From NCBI RefSeq assembly GCF_000331515.1, contig NZ_AMZO01000036.1, positions 1 to 64,000 of the forward strand: a stretch of 64,000 nucleotides of DNA. Direction: 5' to 3'. Made by a program: the position numbers and the translations under genes. Under the pieces are notes generated by a model that worked only from the letters and a program-made list of their open reading frames with translations, had not been told where the DNA came from and did no database searches. The stretch is from Photobacterium marinum (GTDB taxonomy: Bacteria > Pseudomonadota > Gammaproteobacteria > Enterobacterales > Vibrionaceae). Of this stretch, positions 1 through 8,477 are shown in pieces (positions within the stretch are counted from its first letter, which is position 1; each line of letters begins with the position of its first letter).

Positions 1-419
1 CTGCGACTGCAGAAGCCACTGAGCCAACTGAAGCTAAAACAGAAGATCCAAAAAAAGCCGCTGTTGCCGCAGCAATTGCCCGTGCCAAAGCGCGCAAAGC
101 AGCCAAAGAAGCGATACAGAAGCAACCTGAGACAGCTGACATCACTGCTGAATCTATTGCTGAGACGATTGAAGAAGTTGACCCGAAAAAAGCGGCGGTC
201 GCTGCTGCCGTTGCGCGAGCTAAAGCCAGAAAAGCGGCGAAAGAGTCACTTAAAAATCAGTCGGAAAAAGCTGAAAGCTCAACGGATACAGTTGTCGACA
301 CTATTGATGAAGTCGATCCGAAAAAGGCAGCCGTCGCCGCAGCTATTGCTCGCGCTAAAGCACGCAAAGCAGCTCAACAAGCTGCAAAAGAAGCACAACA
401 GAATAACGAGGAAAATTAA
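1..419 (+). CDS. rsxC: RsxC/RnfC electron transport subunit, C-terminal end only
   Basis: The window opens inside this gene; the reading frame runs from base 3 to a TAA at 417-419. RsxC is the NADH/FMN and iron-sulfur subunit of the Rnf/Rsx ion-pumping complex at the inner membrane. Only its extended C-terminal tail is visible. The tail is rich in Ala, Lys, Glu and Arg and has three copies of a core reading [20 protein letters not shown]. This low-complexity tail is typical of gammaproteobacterial RsxC, and the immediately following rsxD confirms identity. rsxD begins two bases after the stop, so the genes are one operon. A 122-residue open frame overlapping in another register (64-432) is a by-product of the repeats. 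Confidence 0.9.
   Translation, partial: ATAEATEPTEAKTEDPKKAAVAAAIARAKARKAAKEAIQKQPETADITAESIAETIEEVDPKKAAVAAAVARAKARKAAKESLKNQSEKAESSTDTVVDTIDEVDPKKAAVAAAIARAKARKAAQQAAKEAQQNNEEN
45..374 (+). repeat. Three-copy 135-nt in-frame repeat in rsxC
   Basis: Copies of the core codons (Asp-Pro-Lys-Lys-Ala-Ala...) begin at 45, 180 and 315, exactly 135 nt (45 codons) apart. Each unit is a conserved basic/alanine core of about 20 residues followed by a variable acidic linker of about 25. The DNA of the copies has diverged at synonymous sites, so the repeat is not a very recent duplication. Confidence 0.85.
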
Positions 420-421
420 TC

Positions 422-1468
422 GTGGCTTTTAATATTGCCAGTTCACCCCACACTCACAGCCGTCGCAGCACCAGCGATATCATGCGCACTGTGATCCTCT
501 GTACGGCACTTGGTGTTGCCGCTCAGTGGTATTTCTTTGGCTGGGGTGTACTCATTCAGATCCTGCTGGCATCTTCCACTGCTCTTATCTCCGAAGCTGC
601 AGTCATGAAACTGCGTAAACGCCCGGTATTACCGTACCTGCGTGATAACAGTGCTCTGCTGACCGGTGTATTACTTGGGATTGCTATTCCGCCGCTGGCG
701 CCATGGTGGATTACGGTTATTGGCGTCGTCTTCGCCATCGTAATTGCAAAACACCTTTACGGTGGCTTAGGCCAAAACCTGTTCAATCCAGCAATGGTCG
801 CCTACGTTGTTCTACTGATTTCCTTCCCGGTTCAGATGACAACCTGGCTGCCACCATCATCACTGGCAGCTTCACCGGTTTCGCTGATTGACAGCCTGTA
901 TGCCGTTTTCACCGGTTTTACTCAGGATGGTTACAGCGTACACCAGCTGAAAACCTCCTTTGACGGTGTCACCATGGCAACCCCGCTGGATACATTGAAA
1001 ACGTCTCTGACCACTGGTCATACAACAACTGAGATCCTTGCAAACCCGGTATTCAGTGTTATTGCCGGCATCGGTTGGGAATGGGTGAACATCGGCTTCC
1101 TGCTTGGTGGTCTGGTTATGCTGAAAATGCGCATTATCCAGTGGCACATCCCGGCAGGCATGCTTGGTTCCCTGTTCGTAATCAGCACTGTGGCCTTTAT
1201 GATTCACCCGGATGCGACAGCTTCTCCACTGATCCATCTGTTCTCAGGCGCAACCATGCTGGGTGCATTCTTTATTGCTACTGATCCGGTTTCGGCTTCA
1301 ACAACGGTAAAAGGACGCCTGATCTTCGGCGCTCTGATTGGTTTGCTGGTTTACCTGATCCGCACCTGGGGCGGCTTCCCTGACGGTGTCGCCTTCGGTG
1401 TTCTGCTGGCAAACATGTGTGTGCCACTGATTGATTACTACACTCGTCCACGAACTTACGGTCACTAA
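422..1468 (+). CDS. rsxD: RsxD/RnfD, membrane flavoprotein subunit
   Basis: Integral membrane subunit of the Rnf/Rsx complex, which couples ferredoxin-NAD+ redox chemistry to ion movement or, in enteric bacteria, reduces SoxR. The 348-residue product has many hydrophobic segments. The flavinylation motif D181-G-V-T-M-A-T187 fits the DxxTxAT pattern recognised by the FMN transferase ApbE, and Thr187 is the residue reported to carry covalent FMN in the V. cholerae protein. A second conserved stretch, [17 protein letters not shown], lies nearer the C-terminus. The start is GTG at 422, two bases after the rsxC stop, and rsxG follows 11 bases after this gene. Length and order are normal for the operon. 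Confidence 0.96.
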   Translation: MAFNIASSPHTHSRRSTSDIMRTVILCTALGVAAQWYFFGWGVLIQILLASSTALISEAAVMKLRKRPVLPYLRDNSALLTGVLLGIAIPPLAPWWITVIGVVFAIVIAKHLYGGLGQNLFNPAMVAYVVLLISFPVQMTTWLPPSSLAASPVSLIDSLYAVFTGFTQDGYSVHQLKTSFDGVTMATPLDTLKTSLTTGHTTTEILANPVFSVIAGIGWEWVNIGFLLGGLVMLKMRIIQWHIPAGMLGSLFVISTVAFMIHPDATASPLIHLFSGATMLGAFFIATDPVSASTTVKGRLIFGALIGLLVYLIRTWGGFPDGVAFGVLLANMCVPLIDYYTRPRTYGH

Positions 1469-1479
1469 CAGGAGCTAGC

Positions 1480-2115
1480 ATGCTAAATGCAATGAAGAAA
1501 AACGGCGGTGTGCTGGCTGTATTTGCTCTGCTGTCGACATCTCTGGTATCAGTTACCCACTTACTAACAGAAGGCCGAATCCAGGAGCAGCAGCAAAAAG
1601 AACTGCTTAAGGTGCTAAACCAAGTTATTCCGGCAGAAAGCCATGACAACGAGCTTTATAAAAGCTGTACTCTGGTAGCCAGTGAACAGTTTCTAGGTAC
1701 ACCGGAAGCCATGCCTGCTTATCTAGCGAAAAAAGAAGGCCAAGTCTCAGGCGTTGCTATTGAAGCCATTGCACCGGACGGTTACAACGGAGCCATTAAA
1801 CTGATTGTAGGTCTTGATATTGAAGGCGTAGTAACTGGCGTTCGTATACTCAGCCACAATGAAACACCGGGACTTGGCGACAAAATCGATACCCGCATCA
1901 CCGACTGGATTTACAGCTTTACCGGAAAAAAGCTAGAAGGTGAAAAAGATTCCCGTTGGGCAGTTCGCAAAGATGGCGGTGACTTTGACCAGTTTACCGG
2001 TGCCACTATCACACCGCGTGCTGTTGTCGGTGCAGTAAAGAATGTGTCGCTTTACTATCAGCGCCACCAGCAGGAACTGTTTAACCAACCTCTGAACTGT
2101 CAGGGTGAATCATGA
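1480..2115 (+). CDS. rsxG: RsxG/RnfG, periplasmic FMN-binding subunit
   Basis: A 211-residue subunit with one N-terminal membrane anchor (about residues 10-28) and a periplasmic FMN-binding domain. The ApbE target motif is D170-Q-F-T-G-A-T176; Thr176 corresponds to the FMN-bearing threonine of V. cholerae RnfG (Thr175). The start ATG at 1480 has an AGGAG-type ribosome site at 1470-1474. The stop overlaps the rsxE start by four bases (ATGA), which indicates translational coupling. Confidence 0.96.
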   Translation: MLNAMKKNGGVLAVFALLSTSLVSVTHLLTEGRIQEQQQKELLKVLNQVIPAESHDNELYKSCTLVASEQFLGTPEAMPAYLAKKEGQVSGVAIEAIAPDGYNGAIKLIVGLDIEGVVTGVRILSHNETPGLGDKIDTRITDWIYSFTGKKLEGEKDSRWAVRKDGGDFDQFTGATITPRAVVGAVKNVSLYYQRHQQELFNQPLNCQGES

Positions 2116-2804
2116 GTATGAATAAAGAACTGATGAAAAATGGCCTGTGGAACAACAACCCGGCCATCGTTCAACTGCTGGGGCTGTGTCCCCTGCTTGC
2201 AGTCTCAGCGACTGTCACTAACGCACTCGGTCTGGGCATCGCTACCACACTAGTACTGGTCAGCTCAAACCTTATCGTTTCACTAGTTCGTAAATGGGTA
2301 CCATCTGAAGTCCGTATTCCGGTTTTCGTAATGATTATTGCAGCGCTGGTAACCTGTGTTCAGCTGCTGATGAATGCCTTCACTTATGGCCTTTACCAGT
2401 CTTTGGGTATCTTTATCCCATTGATTGTAACCAACTGTATCATCATTGGCCGTGCTGAGTCTTTTGCCTCTAAGAATGACCCAGTTCCTGCGGTACTTGA
2501 TGGTTTATGGATGGGCCTAGGTATGACTTCTGCGCTGGTTGTGCTGGGAGCAATGCGAGAGGTTCTGGGCAACGGCACCCTGTTTGACGGCGCTGATCGT
2601 TTATTAGGCGAATGGGCTGCATCACTACGTATCGAAGTATTCAGCTTTGACAGCAGCTTCCTGCTAGCAATGCTGCCACCGGGTGCCTTTATCGGCGTCG
2701 GCTTTATGATCGCCCTGAAAAACGTCATTGATAAGAAACGTGAACAGAAAGTCGCAGATAAAAAGCCGACTATCGAACGTGCTCGCGTAACTTCAGCGAA
2801 CTAA
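2112..2804 (+). CDS. rsxE: RsxE/RnfE membrane subunit
   Basis: A 230-residue polytopic membrane subunit of the Rnf/Rsx complex, related to NqrD. It shows the family's hydrophobic helices and a conserved [15 protein letters not shown] stretch. The ATG at 2112 overlaps the rsxG stop. In Rnf operons the order C-D-G-E followed by nth is conserved, as here. A weak inverted repeat (AAACAGG/CCTGTTT, 2835-2856) without a T-run lies downstream, so some read-through into nth is likely. Confidence 0.95.
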   Translation: MSMNKELMKNGLWNNNPAIVQLLGLCPLLAVSATVTNALGLGIATTLVLVSSNLIVSLVRKWVPSEVRIPVFVMIIAALVTCVQLLMNAFTYGLYQSLGIFIPLIVTNCIIIGRAESFASKNDPVPAVLDGLWMGLGMTSALVVLGAMREVLGNGTLFDGADRLLGEWAASLRIEVFSFDSSFLLAMLPPGAFIGVGFMIALKNVIDKKREQKVADKKPTIERARVTSAN

Positions 2805-2931
2805 AAACGAATAAAATCCGCAGCAGACCACATAAAACAGGCCGCTCACCCTGTTTCTGGCCCTACACCAGAGCAATGAGACGCTGCGGAGTCAGTCAAT
2901 ATTCAGATCAAGAAGCAATCAGGAAGCAATA

Positions 2932-3573
2932 ATGAATAATCAAAAACGCGTTCAGATCCTTGAACGTCTTCGAGCTGAAAACCCACATCCAGAGACGGAA
3001 CTTAACTGGAGTACTCCGTTCGAACTATTGATTGCCGTTCTGCTGTCAGCTCAGGCAACAGACGTTAGTGTCAACAAGGCAACAGATAAACTTTATCCGG
3101 TTGCTAACACGCCTCAGGCTATGCTGGATCTGGGCGTTGACGGTGTTAAGGAATATATCAAAACTATCGGGTTGTTTAATTCCAAAGCCGAGAATGTCAT
3201 TAAGACTTGTAAAATCCTGTTAGAGAAACATGGCGGTGAAGTACCGGAAAGCCGTGAAGCACTGGAAGCTCTACCGGGTGTAGGACGCAAAACAGCAAAT
3301 GTTGTGCTGAACACCGCTTTTGGCTGGCCGACTATTGCCGTCGACACCCATATCTTCCGCGTTTCTAACCGCACAAAATTCGCTATTGGTAAGAATGTCG
3401 ATCAAGTTGAGCAGAAGCTGCTGAAAGTCGTTCCTAAAGAGTTCAAAGTTGATGTTCACCACTGGCTCATCCTGCACGGCCGCTACACCTGTGTAGCCAG
3501 AAAGCCACGTTGCGGCAGCTGCATCATTGAAGACCTCTGTGAATTTAAAGATAAAGTCTACCCGGATGAATAA
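2932..3573 (+). CDS. nth: Endonuclease III (DNA glycosylase/AP lyase)
   Basis: Base-excision repair enzyme for oxidised pyrimidines. The 213-residue product has the helix-hairpin-helix LPGVGRKTA with catalytic Lys120, catalytic Asp138, and a C-terminal [4Fe-4S] loop with Cys187, Cys194, Cys197 and Cys203 (CX6CX2CX5C). Numbering matches the E. coli enzyme. The ATG at 2932 follows an AGGAAG sequence. It lies 127 bases after rsxE and ends at a strong terminator, consistent with being the last gene of the rsx operon. Confidence 0.97.
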   Translation: MNNQKRVQILERLRAENPHPETELNWSTPFELLIAVLLSAQATDVSVNKATDKLYPVANTPQAMLDLGVDGVKEYIKTIGLFNSKAENVIKTCKILLEKHGGEVPESREALEALPGVGRKTANVVLNTAFGWPTIAVDTHIFRVSNRTKFAIGKNVDQVEQKLLKVVPKEFKVDVHHWLILHGRYTCVARKPRCGSCIIEDLCEFKDKVYPDE

Positions 3574-3578
3574 TCTCG

Positions 3579-3612
3579 AAAGGCCATTACGATTGTGTAA
3601 TGGCCTTTTTCT
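3579..3612 (+). terminator. Rho-independent terminator after nth
   Basis: Stem AAAGGCCATTAC / GTAATGGCCTTT with a six-base loop, followed by a T-rich tail. It begins just after the nth stop. Confidence 0.9.
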
Positions 3613-3715
3613 TATCACATAAGATTATCAAAAATATTACCAATGATAATTTTTCATTGTTACAGACAGACGTTAATCTAACCCATATCAATATCAGCAC
3701 ATTACCGGAGTAATT

Positions 3716-4108
3716 ATGGCAAACGGACGCATTCTTCATACCATGCTGCGCGTGGGCGATCTCGACCGCTCTATTGAGTTCTATACCGATGTCATGGGCA
3801 TGAAACTGCTGCGCAAACACGACAACGAAGCATATAAATACACGCTGGCTTTTGTCGGTTATGGTGATGAGTCAGAAGGAGCCGTCATCGAGCTGACCTA
3901 CAACTGGGGAACCACAGAATACGATATGGGTAATGCCTTCGGCCATATTGCTATCGGCGTTGAAGACATTTATGCCACCTGTGATGTTATTAAAACAGCT
4001 GGTGGTGATATCACGCGCGAACCAGGTCCAGTTAAAGGCGGCACGACGCACATTGCATTCGTTACCGATCCTGACGGCTATAAAATCGAACTGATTCAAC
4101 GCAAATAA
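3716..4108 (+). CDS. gloA: Glyoxalase I (lactoylglutathione lyase)
   Basis: Cytosolic enzyme converting the methylglyoxal-glutathione hemithioacetal to S-lactoylglutathione. The 130-residue protein carries the metal ligands His8, Glu59, His77 and Glu125, equivalent to His5/Glu56/His74/Glu122 of the Ni2+-dependent E. coli enzyme with a three-residue N-terminal extension. The ATG at 3716 has an upstream GGAG (3707-3710). It is monocistronic, between the nth terminator and a strong bidirectional terminator. Confidence 0.96.
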   Translation: MANGRILHTMLRVGDLDRSIEFYTDVMGMKLLRKHDNEAYKYTLAFVGYGDESEGAVIELTYNWGTTEYDMGNAFGHIAIGVEDIYATCDVIKTAGGDITREPGPVKGGTTHIAFVTDPDGYKIELIQRK

Positions 4109-4136
4109 TGACAAACTGACACTGATTTCCAAACAA

Positions 4137-4172
4137 AACAGGCAAAGTTCGGTAAACTTTGCCTGTCTATCT
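4137..4172. terminator. Bidirectional terminator between gloA and a convergent gene
   Basis: Perfect 11-bp stem CAGGCAAAGTT (4139-4149) / AACTTTGCCTG (4155-4165). T-rich flanks exist on both sides, so it can serve gloA (+) and the small secreted protein gene (-). Confidence 0.88.
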
Positions 4173-4184
4173 TTATTCTGATTT

Positions 4185-4523
4185 CTATTCTACTTTGCCA
4201 AAATACTCTGTGATAGTGGCTCTGAATTCGTTGTCCTTCGTCGGGTCATTAAACTCAATTGAGTAGTAAGGCATGATACTTTCCTTGAGCTGCTCACCAA
4301 TCAGCAGCTCAAGATTTTCAACGCTGACAGTACTGGTGACTTCATAAGTATCAGCCATATTCAGTTCCATCTGCTCAGCTTCTTCAACAGTGATTTGCTT
4401 TGCCTTAATTTTGCTTGCCAGTTCACTTTCAACTTTATAGGCATCACTTCCAACTATTGTGTCATCGGCAAAGACAGAACCGACACCGAACATAAGAAGT
4501 ACGAGTAATTTCTTCATTGCCAC
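4185..4523 (-). CDS. Small secreted protein, unknown function (copy 1)
   Basis: The 112-residue product has a signal peptide (MAMKKLLVLLMFGVGSVFA, cleavage probably before Asp-Asp) and a short acidic mature domain. I do not recognise the family. Its C-terminal half (Y-E-V-T-S-T...L-L-I-G-E-Q-L...Y-Y-S-I...F-R-A-T-I-T-E-Y) resembles the product of 5848-6144 (Y-L-V-Y-N-T...I-I-K-N-L...Y-Y-S-V...Y-Q-A-M-V-T-E-Y), so the two look like diverged paralogues flanking the sodA operon. The start may be this ATG or the one two codons later. It is probably periplasmic. It is transcribed divergently from sodA. Confidence 0.75.
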   Translation of the reverse strand: MAMKKLLVLLMFGVGSVFADDTIVGSDAYKVESELASKIKAKQITVEEAEQMELNMADTYEVTSTVSVENLELLIGEQLKESIMPYYSIEFNDPTKDNEFRATITEYFGKVE

Positions 4524-4631
4524 AGCCCTTTTGCTTAGTTTTGTCGATATATCGTTCTCAATGTAGTTCTTTTAACGACACCTTCAGCTCCAAAAATAAG
4601 AATGAGTAAAAGTGGCACAAACTTTATGGTT

Positions 4632-4650
4632 GATAATGAGAATAATTATC
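4632..4650 (+). promoter_or_regulatory. Fur box upstream of sodA
   Basis: The 19-bp sequence GATAATGAGAATAATTATC matches the classical Fur consensus (GATAATGATAATCATTATC) at 17 of 19 positions. It lies 34-52 bases before the sodA ATG, where bound Fur would cover the promoter. Iron-repressed sodA is known in E. coli and other gammaproteobacteria. Confidence 0.82.
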
Positions 4651-4684
4651 ACTAACATAGTTAAAAAACCAAGAGAGTACGATC

Positions 4685-5296
4685 ATGTCATTCACATTCC
4701 CGGAGCTCCCTTACGCCTATGATGCGCTGGAGCCATATATCGACACAAAGACCATGAAAATACATCATGGCAAACACCATAAAACCTATTTCGATAAATT
4801 CATGACGGCAATTGCCAACACTGAACTGGAACACCAGTCTTTCCACGATATATTTGCATCCATTTCTGAACACTCCCCCGCAGTCCGCAACCATGGTGGC
4901 GGCTTTTTCAACCACAATCTTTACTGGCAATGCATGTCACCAAACGGTGGAGGTCAACCCGGCGGCCTGCTGGCCGAAGCAATCAACTGCCATTTCGGCA
5001 GTTTCGAACATTTCAAAGAAGAGTTCTCAGAAGCAGCTGCCAATCATTTCGGTTCTGGATTCATCTGGCTCTGCGTTTGTGAAGGCCGGCTGGAAATCGT
5101 CACCACCAGCAACCAGGACAACCCGCTGATGGATATTTCCACTCATCGCGGCGAACCGATTCTGGCTCTTGATGTTTGGGAACACGCCTATTACCTGAGC
5201 TATCAAAACAAACGTCCGGAGTATATTGATGCATGGTGGCACGTAGTTGACTGGCCTCAAATAGAACAAAATTTTCTCGACTCTTTATACATATAA
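4685..5296 (+). CDS. sodA: Superoxide dismutase, Mn type
   Basis: Cytosolic dismutase of superoxide. The 203-residue protein has the Fe/Mn-SOD fold: the first metal ligand His27 in the KIHHGKHH region, a second in GGGFFNHNLYW, and the Asp/His pair in DVWEHAYYLSYQN. Metal type is read from two markers: Gly rather than Gln in the segment before FFNHNLYW, and Gln in TSNQDNPLM. Both are MnSOD features; the FeSOD at 15355 has the opposite pattern. A Fur box precedes the gene, and a small helical-protein gene follows 36 bases downstream in the same orientation. The MnSOD would be made when iron is scarce. Confidence 0.93.
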   Translation: MSFTFPELPYAYDALEPYIDTKTMKIHHGKHHKTYFDKFMTAIANTELEHQSFHDIFASISEHSPAVRNHGGGFFNHNLYWQCMSPNGGGQPGGLLAEAINCHFGSFEHFKEEFSEAAANHFGSGFIWLCVCEGRLEIVTTSNQDNPLMDISTHRGEPILALDVWEHAYYLSYQNKRPEYIDAWWHVVDWPQIEQNFLDSLYI

Positions 5297-5332
5297 CCGT
5301 TACAGGCATAACAAATTCAAAGGAGCCGAATC

Positions 5333-5776
5333 ATGGATGTATCATGCTGGGAACGCCACACACTGCTGGCAACCAAAGCCGAAAAAGACAATCTGCCAAT
5401 GATGTCTGTGATGCATTACCAGCTGGCGCTGGCAGAATCTCAACAGTTAGAACCTGTACACGGTACTGAAGATGAGCTTGAAGATTTACTGACTATCAAG
5501 GTAATTTCCTGCCATAACCTCGCCTCTTTCTGGCGAAAAGCCGGAGATAAAGAATATGAGCTGAAATATCTGCAGCTAGCCTCAGAACAAATCATGACCA
5601 TGCTGCCGCAATGCCCGCACAAAGCTTGCAATGCCTTTGTTGATTCTCTTGGCTGCTGTAAATCGGCATTAATTGAGTTTCTGAAAAGACACCCTAACCC
5701 AATTGTCGCCCAACAGGTCGCAAACATGAATACCAGCACCCAATGCGAACTGATCGCCAGATTCAGACTTCAATAA
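5333..5776 (+). CDS. Small helical protein, possibly DUF2753 family
   Basis: A 147-residue cytosolic protein without signal peptide. It is rich in helices and Cys/His residues and has a TPR-like look (HYQLALAES; HNLASFWRKAGDKEYELKYLQLASEQI). I associate this pattern with the uncharacterised DUF2753 family of Vibrionaceae, but that is from memory. It has a good AAGGAG site (5320-5325) and sits 36 bases after sodA before a shared terminator, so it is probably the second gene of the Fur-controlled sodA operon. No catalytic motif is recognised. Confidence 0.75.
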   Translation: MDVSCWERHTLLATKAEKDNLPMMSVMHYQLALAESQQLEPVHGTEDELEDLLTIKVISCHNLASFWRKAGDKEYELKYLQLASEQIMTMLPQCPHKACNAFVDSLGCCKSALIEFLKRHPNPIVAQQVANMNTSTQCELIARFRLQ

Positions 5777-5808
5777 AAAGTATATTTCCGGGGAAAAATA
5801 ACAGGAAG

Positions 5809-5841
5809 AAAAAAGCGAGGTATAGACCTCGCTTTTAATTT
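5809..5841. terminator. Bidirectional terminator closing the sodA operon
   Basis: Perfect 11-bp stem AAAAGCGAGGT (5811-5821) / ACCTCGCTTTT (5826-5836) with a four-base loop and A/T-rich flanks both sides. It also serves the convergent gene at 5848-6144. Confidence 0.9.
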
Positions 5842-5847
5842 ATTTAG

Positions 5848-6144
5848 TTATTCTTTGTATTCAGTAACCATTGCCTGATAATGATCTTTGTTCCTGCGAG
5901 GAACAAAATACACTACCGAATAATACTCTGCAGAACGGTTTTCTAGATTTTTGATTATTTGATCATCAAGGCGTGCCATATCTTCAGTGTTATAAACCAA
6001 ATAATAGGCCGATTTATTCAACCCCATAGCAGCGGCTTCAGCACGAGTTACCCTCTGTGCATCACCATTACCCAGAGCTGCATAAGCACCTGACGCAGAT
6101 ACTGCACCTAACGCAAACAACATAACAGCAAGAAGCTTTTTCAT
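5848..6144 (-). CDS. Small secreted protein, unknown function (copy 2)
   Basis: A 98-residue product read from ATG 6144, chosen over an upstream ATG at 6180 because an AAGGAG site lies ten bases before it and a clean signal peptide follows (MKKLLAVMLFALGAVSASGAYA, cleavage before Ala-Leu-Gly). The mature part of about 75 residues resembles the protein at 4185-4523 in its C-terminal half. No cysteine is left after processing. No function is recognised; a periplasmic location is likely. It lies convergent to the sodA operon across a shared terminator. Confidence 0.75.
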   Translation of the reverse strand: MKKLLAVMLFALGAVSASGAYAALGNGDAQRVTRAEAAAMGLNKSAYYLVYNTEDMARLDDQIIKNLENRSAEYYSVVYFVPRRNKDHYQAMVTEYKE

Positions 6145-6279
6145 TCCGAAGCACTCCTTCCATTGAAGTCTCATTTTCAATGTAGCCGATAAATTCCAAA
6201 CTGAACAATAAACTAATTAGCAAAGCGCAGGAGTTTAATCATCCAGTTTAAAATTTACACAGTGCTTGTTTCGTTCCGG

Positions 6280-7170
6280 TTAGATTATTGTTCTACCCAG
6301 AGAAATCACTACGCGACGGTTTTTATTGCGTCCAATTGGCGTTGAATTATCAGCGATAGGACGTCGCTTACCATATGCTTCGACCTGAATGCGATCTTTT
6401 GGCAGCCCCATTGCCATAAAATACTCTTCCAATTTTTTGGCTCGGCGTTCAGAAAGCGCCTGATTCACATTTTTACCACCAGTAGAGTCGGTATAAGTCG
6501 CCACCAGCACCAAATCAACATCATCGCTATAACGAACGAAATCAGCAATCTGTGACAATCGTTGACGCGAAGGTTTATTCAGCTCATCACTGTTCTTATC
6601 GTAATGCAGAACTGTAAAGGCAATATCTTCAAAACTGTATGGTAATAAATTATCAAGGCACTGGCTGAACTGCTGATATGGCTCCTGGAAAGACACAGCA
6701 GACAAAGCCACCTCAATACGTTTATCCCTGTGCTGCCAGTCCTGATAACCCAGTGTCGGATAACGCCCGCTTTCCAGCTCCGTAAGCATAGTCCAGGCCA
6801 TCTGGCCGCCAATATAGCCATCAAACTGTTTAAAAAAAGTAATTCGGGTGATCGGCTCGGCCGCTTCTCCCGGCATCCAGCGAGGTGGCATAGATACCAG
6901 GCTGACATCACGGGTCTCCCCCATCGGACGTCGCATCTTCAATTCAAAATCGAGATTAATTTTCTTACTAGCACGAGAAATAAACTGGGCTTCACCGTAG
7001 TTCGGAATGTTATGCAGCATCCGGCACTCAAGAGGGGTATCTACCGCCACTTTCCAGTCTGACTGAGCTGGTGTAGCTACGTATTGCTTACTTGCCATCA
7101 CCGGGCCACTTGCCGTTGCCGCCATCAGCACTGATGCCGACAAGCATAATGATATTGTTCTTTTGCCCAT
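6280..7170 (-). CDS. motY: MotY, T-ring protein of the Na+-driven polar flagellum
   Basis: MotY forms the periplasmic T ring that helps anchor the PomA/PomB stator around the polar flagellar basal body. The product (about 296 residues) has a signal peptide, the MotY-specific N-terminal domain ([21 protein letters not shown]) and a C-terminal OmpA-like peptidoglycan-binding domain ([39 protein letters not shown]). I chose ATG 7170; an in-frame TTG at 7194 is possible, and neither has a strong ribosome site. Adjacency to rnt is the usual Vibrio arrangement. Confidence 0.93.
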   Translation of the reverse strand: MGKRTISLCLSASVLMAATASGPVMASKQYVATPAQSDWKVAVDTPLECRMLHNIPNYGEAQFISRASKKINLDFELKMRRPMGETRDVSLVSMPPRWMPGEAAEPITRITFFKQFDGYIGGQMAWTMLTELESGRYPTLGYQDWQHRDKRIEVALSAVSFQEPYQQFSQCLDNLLPYSFEDIAFTVLHYDKNSDELNKPSRQRLSQIADFVRYSDDVDLVLVATYTDSTGGKNVNQALSERRAKKLEEYFMAMGLPKDRIQVEAYGKRRPIADNSTPIGRNKNRRVVISLGRTII

Positions 7171-7391
7171 AATCTGATTTACCAGCTCAACCAAAATAAC
7201 TGTTTATTGTATCGGATCCTGACAAAAAATCTTTAGGGTCACAATGGATACATTCAACCAAATACTAATGAAGAGACATTGGCTCCAACGACGTAAATAC
7301 AATCCTGTCGGGTTCCCGATAAAGATTATAGGTTTAGCTCCCTTAATGAATCTGACATAATGCCCCCCTCATTTTTATCAACCGCAGTGCT

Positions 7392-8057
7392 ATGAGCCAA
7401 GATAACGAACTAAACACGCTAAAAAGTCGCTTTCGCGGCTATTTCCCTGTCGTCATTGATGTTGAAACAGCCGGTTTTAACGCCAAGACCGATGCTCTGC
7501 TGGAAATTTGTGCCGTCACACTAAAAATGGATGAAGACGGCTGGCTGAAGCCTGCATCAACCCTTCATTTTCACGTAACACCATTCGAAGGGGCAGTCAT
7601 CCATAAAGAAGCGCTGGAATTTAACGGTATCCGAGACCCATTCAGCCCGCTTCGTGGTGCAGTAGCAGAAGAAACGGCACTGAAAGAGATTTACAAACAA
7701 ATCCGCAAAGAACAAAAGGCTGCTGGTTGCTCACGTGCAATCATGGTGGCTCACAATGCAAACTTCGACCACAGCTTTGTGATGGCTGCATCTGAACGTG
7801 CAAAGCTTAAACGCAACCCTTTCCATCCTTTTGCGACCTTCGACACAGCAGCCCTAAGTGGCTTGGCGTTCGGCCAGACTGTGCTTGCCAAAGCCTGCCG
7901 CACAGCCGGCATTCCATTTGATAATAAAGAAGCTCACTCCGCACTCTATGACACTGAGCGAACAGCCGAATTATTTTGTGAGATCGTTAACAAATGGAAG
8001 AAATTAGGTGGTTGGCCTGTTTTCGAATCTCAAACAGAAGAAAACCAAGAGTCTTAA
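7392..8057 (+). CDS. rnt: Ribonuclease T
   Basis: DEDD-type 3'-5' exoribonuclease that trims tRNA CCA ends and matures the 3' ends of stable RNAs. The 221-residue protein has Exo I (VIDVETAGF, Asp23 and Glu25), Exo II (HNANFDHSF, Asp126) and Exo III ([16 protein letters not shown], His182 and Asp187), the last three shifted one residue from E. coli numbering. It is divergent from motY and followed by a terminator. Confidence 0.96.
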   Translation: MSQDNELNTLKSRFRGYFPVVIDVETAGFNAKTDALLEICAVTLKMDEDGWLKPASTLHFHVTPFEGAVIHKEALEFNGIRDPFSPLRGAVAEETALKEIYKQIRKEQKAAGCSRAIMVAHNANFDHSFVMAASERAKLKRNPFHPFATFDTAALSGLAFGQTVLAKACRTAGIPFDNKEAHSALYDTERTAELFCEIVNKWKKLGGWPVFESQTEENQES

Positions 8058-8092
8058 AAGTTAAACACCTCAAACTCATCAGACCTGCTACC

Positions 8093-8116
8093 AGCCCGGT
8101 CCAGCCGGGCTTTTAG
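8093..8116 (+). terminator. Terminator after rnt
   Basis: Stem AGCCCGG (8093-8099) / CCGGGCT (8105-8111), five-base loop, followed by TTTT. Confidence 0.85.
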
Positions 8117-8477
8117 AATCCTCTTTCTAAACACGTGTTATAATTTAAACGCCCGTTTTAAACGTCATTTAATGAAATACCATTCAATTGGCGTTTTCTC
8201 ACGAAAACAGTGTGTTACAGCGACTTAACATTCCCCATATGAATCCTTATACTGCTTAGCACTGTTTCATATCGTTTCAATTTGATTCGATGTAAGACTG
8301 CTGGCATCGGCATATTCGTTTTATGTCCTACCGATATAAATCTCAATGTCTGAGCAACATGGCTCGCTCTGGGTGCTACGCAATGAACCGATATGACCAG
8401 AAACGATGAAACTATAAATAGTCGTTTTCCTTCATGGAACGAAGAACAAGAAGCAAATCAAAGAGGCAAAAATAATA
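8117..8477. other. Intergenic region upstream of fadL
   Basis: About 360 bases, A/T-rich, presumably holding the fadL promoter and leader. I looked for a FadR operator, a sRNA and a tRNA and found nothing convincing. An imperfect hairpin (AAACG...ACTA-TAAA-TAGT-CGTTT, 8401-8426) lies about 50 bases before fadL. An AGAGGC ribosome site sits at 8461-8466. Confidence 0.5.

Noticed and set aside
64-432. 122-codon Lys/Arg/Leu-rich frame
   Set aside because: Out-of-frame reading of the rsxC repeats, overlapping the rsxD start.
3645-3665. Fur box before gloA (AATGATAATTTTTCATTG)
   Set aside because: Nine central bases match but the rest does not; about 11 of 19 overall, weak in A/T-rich DNA.
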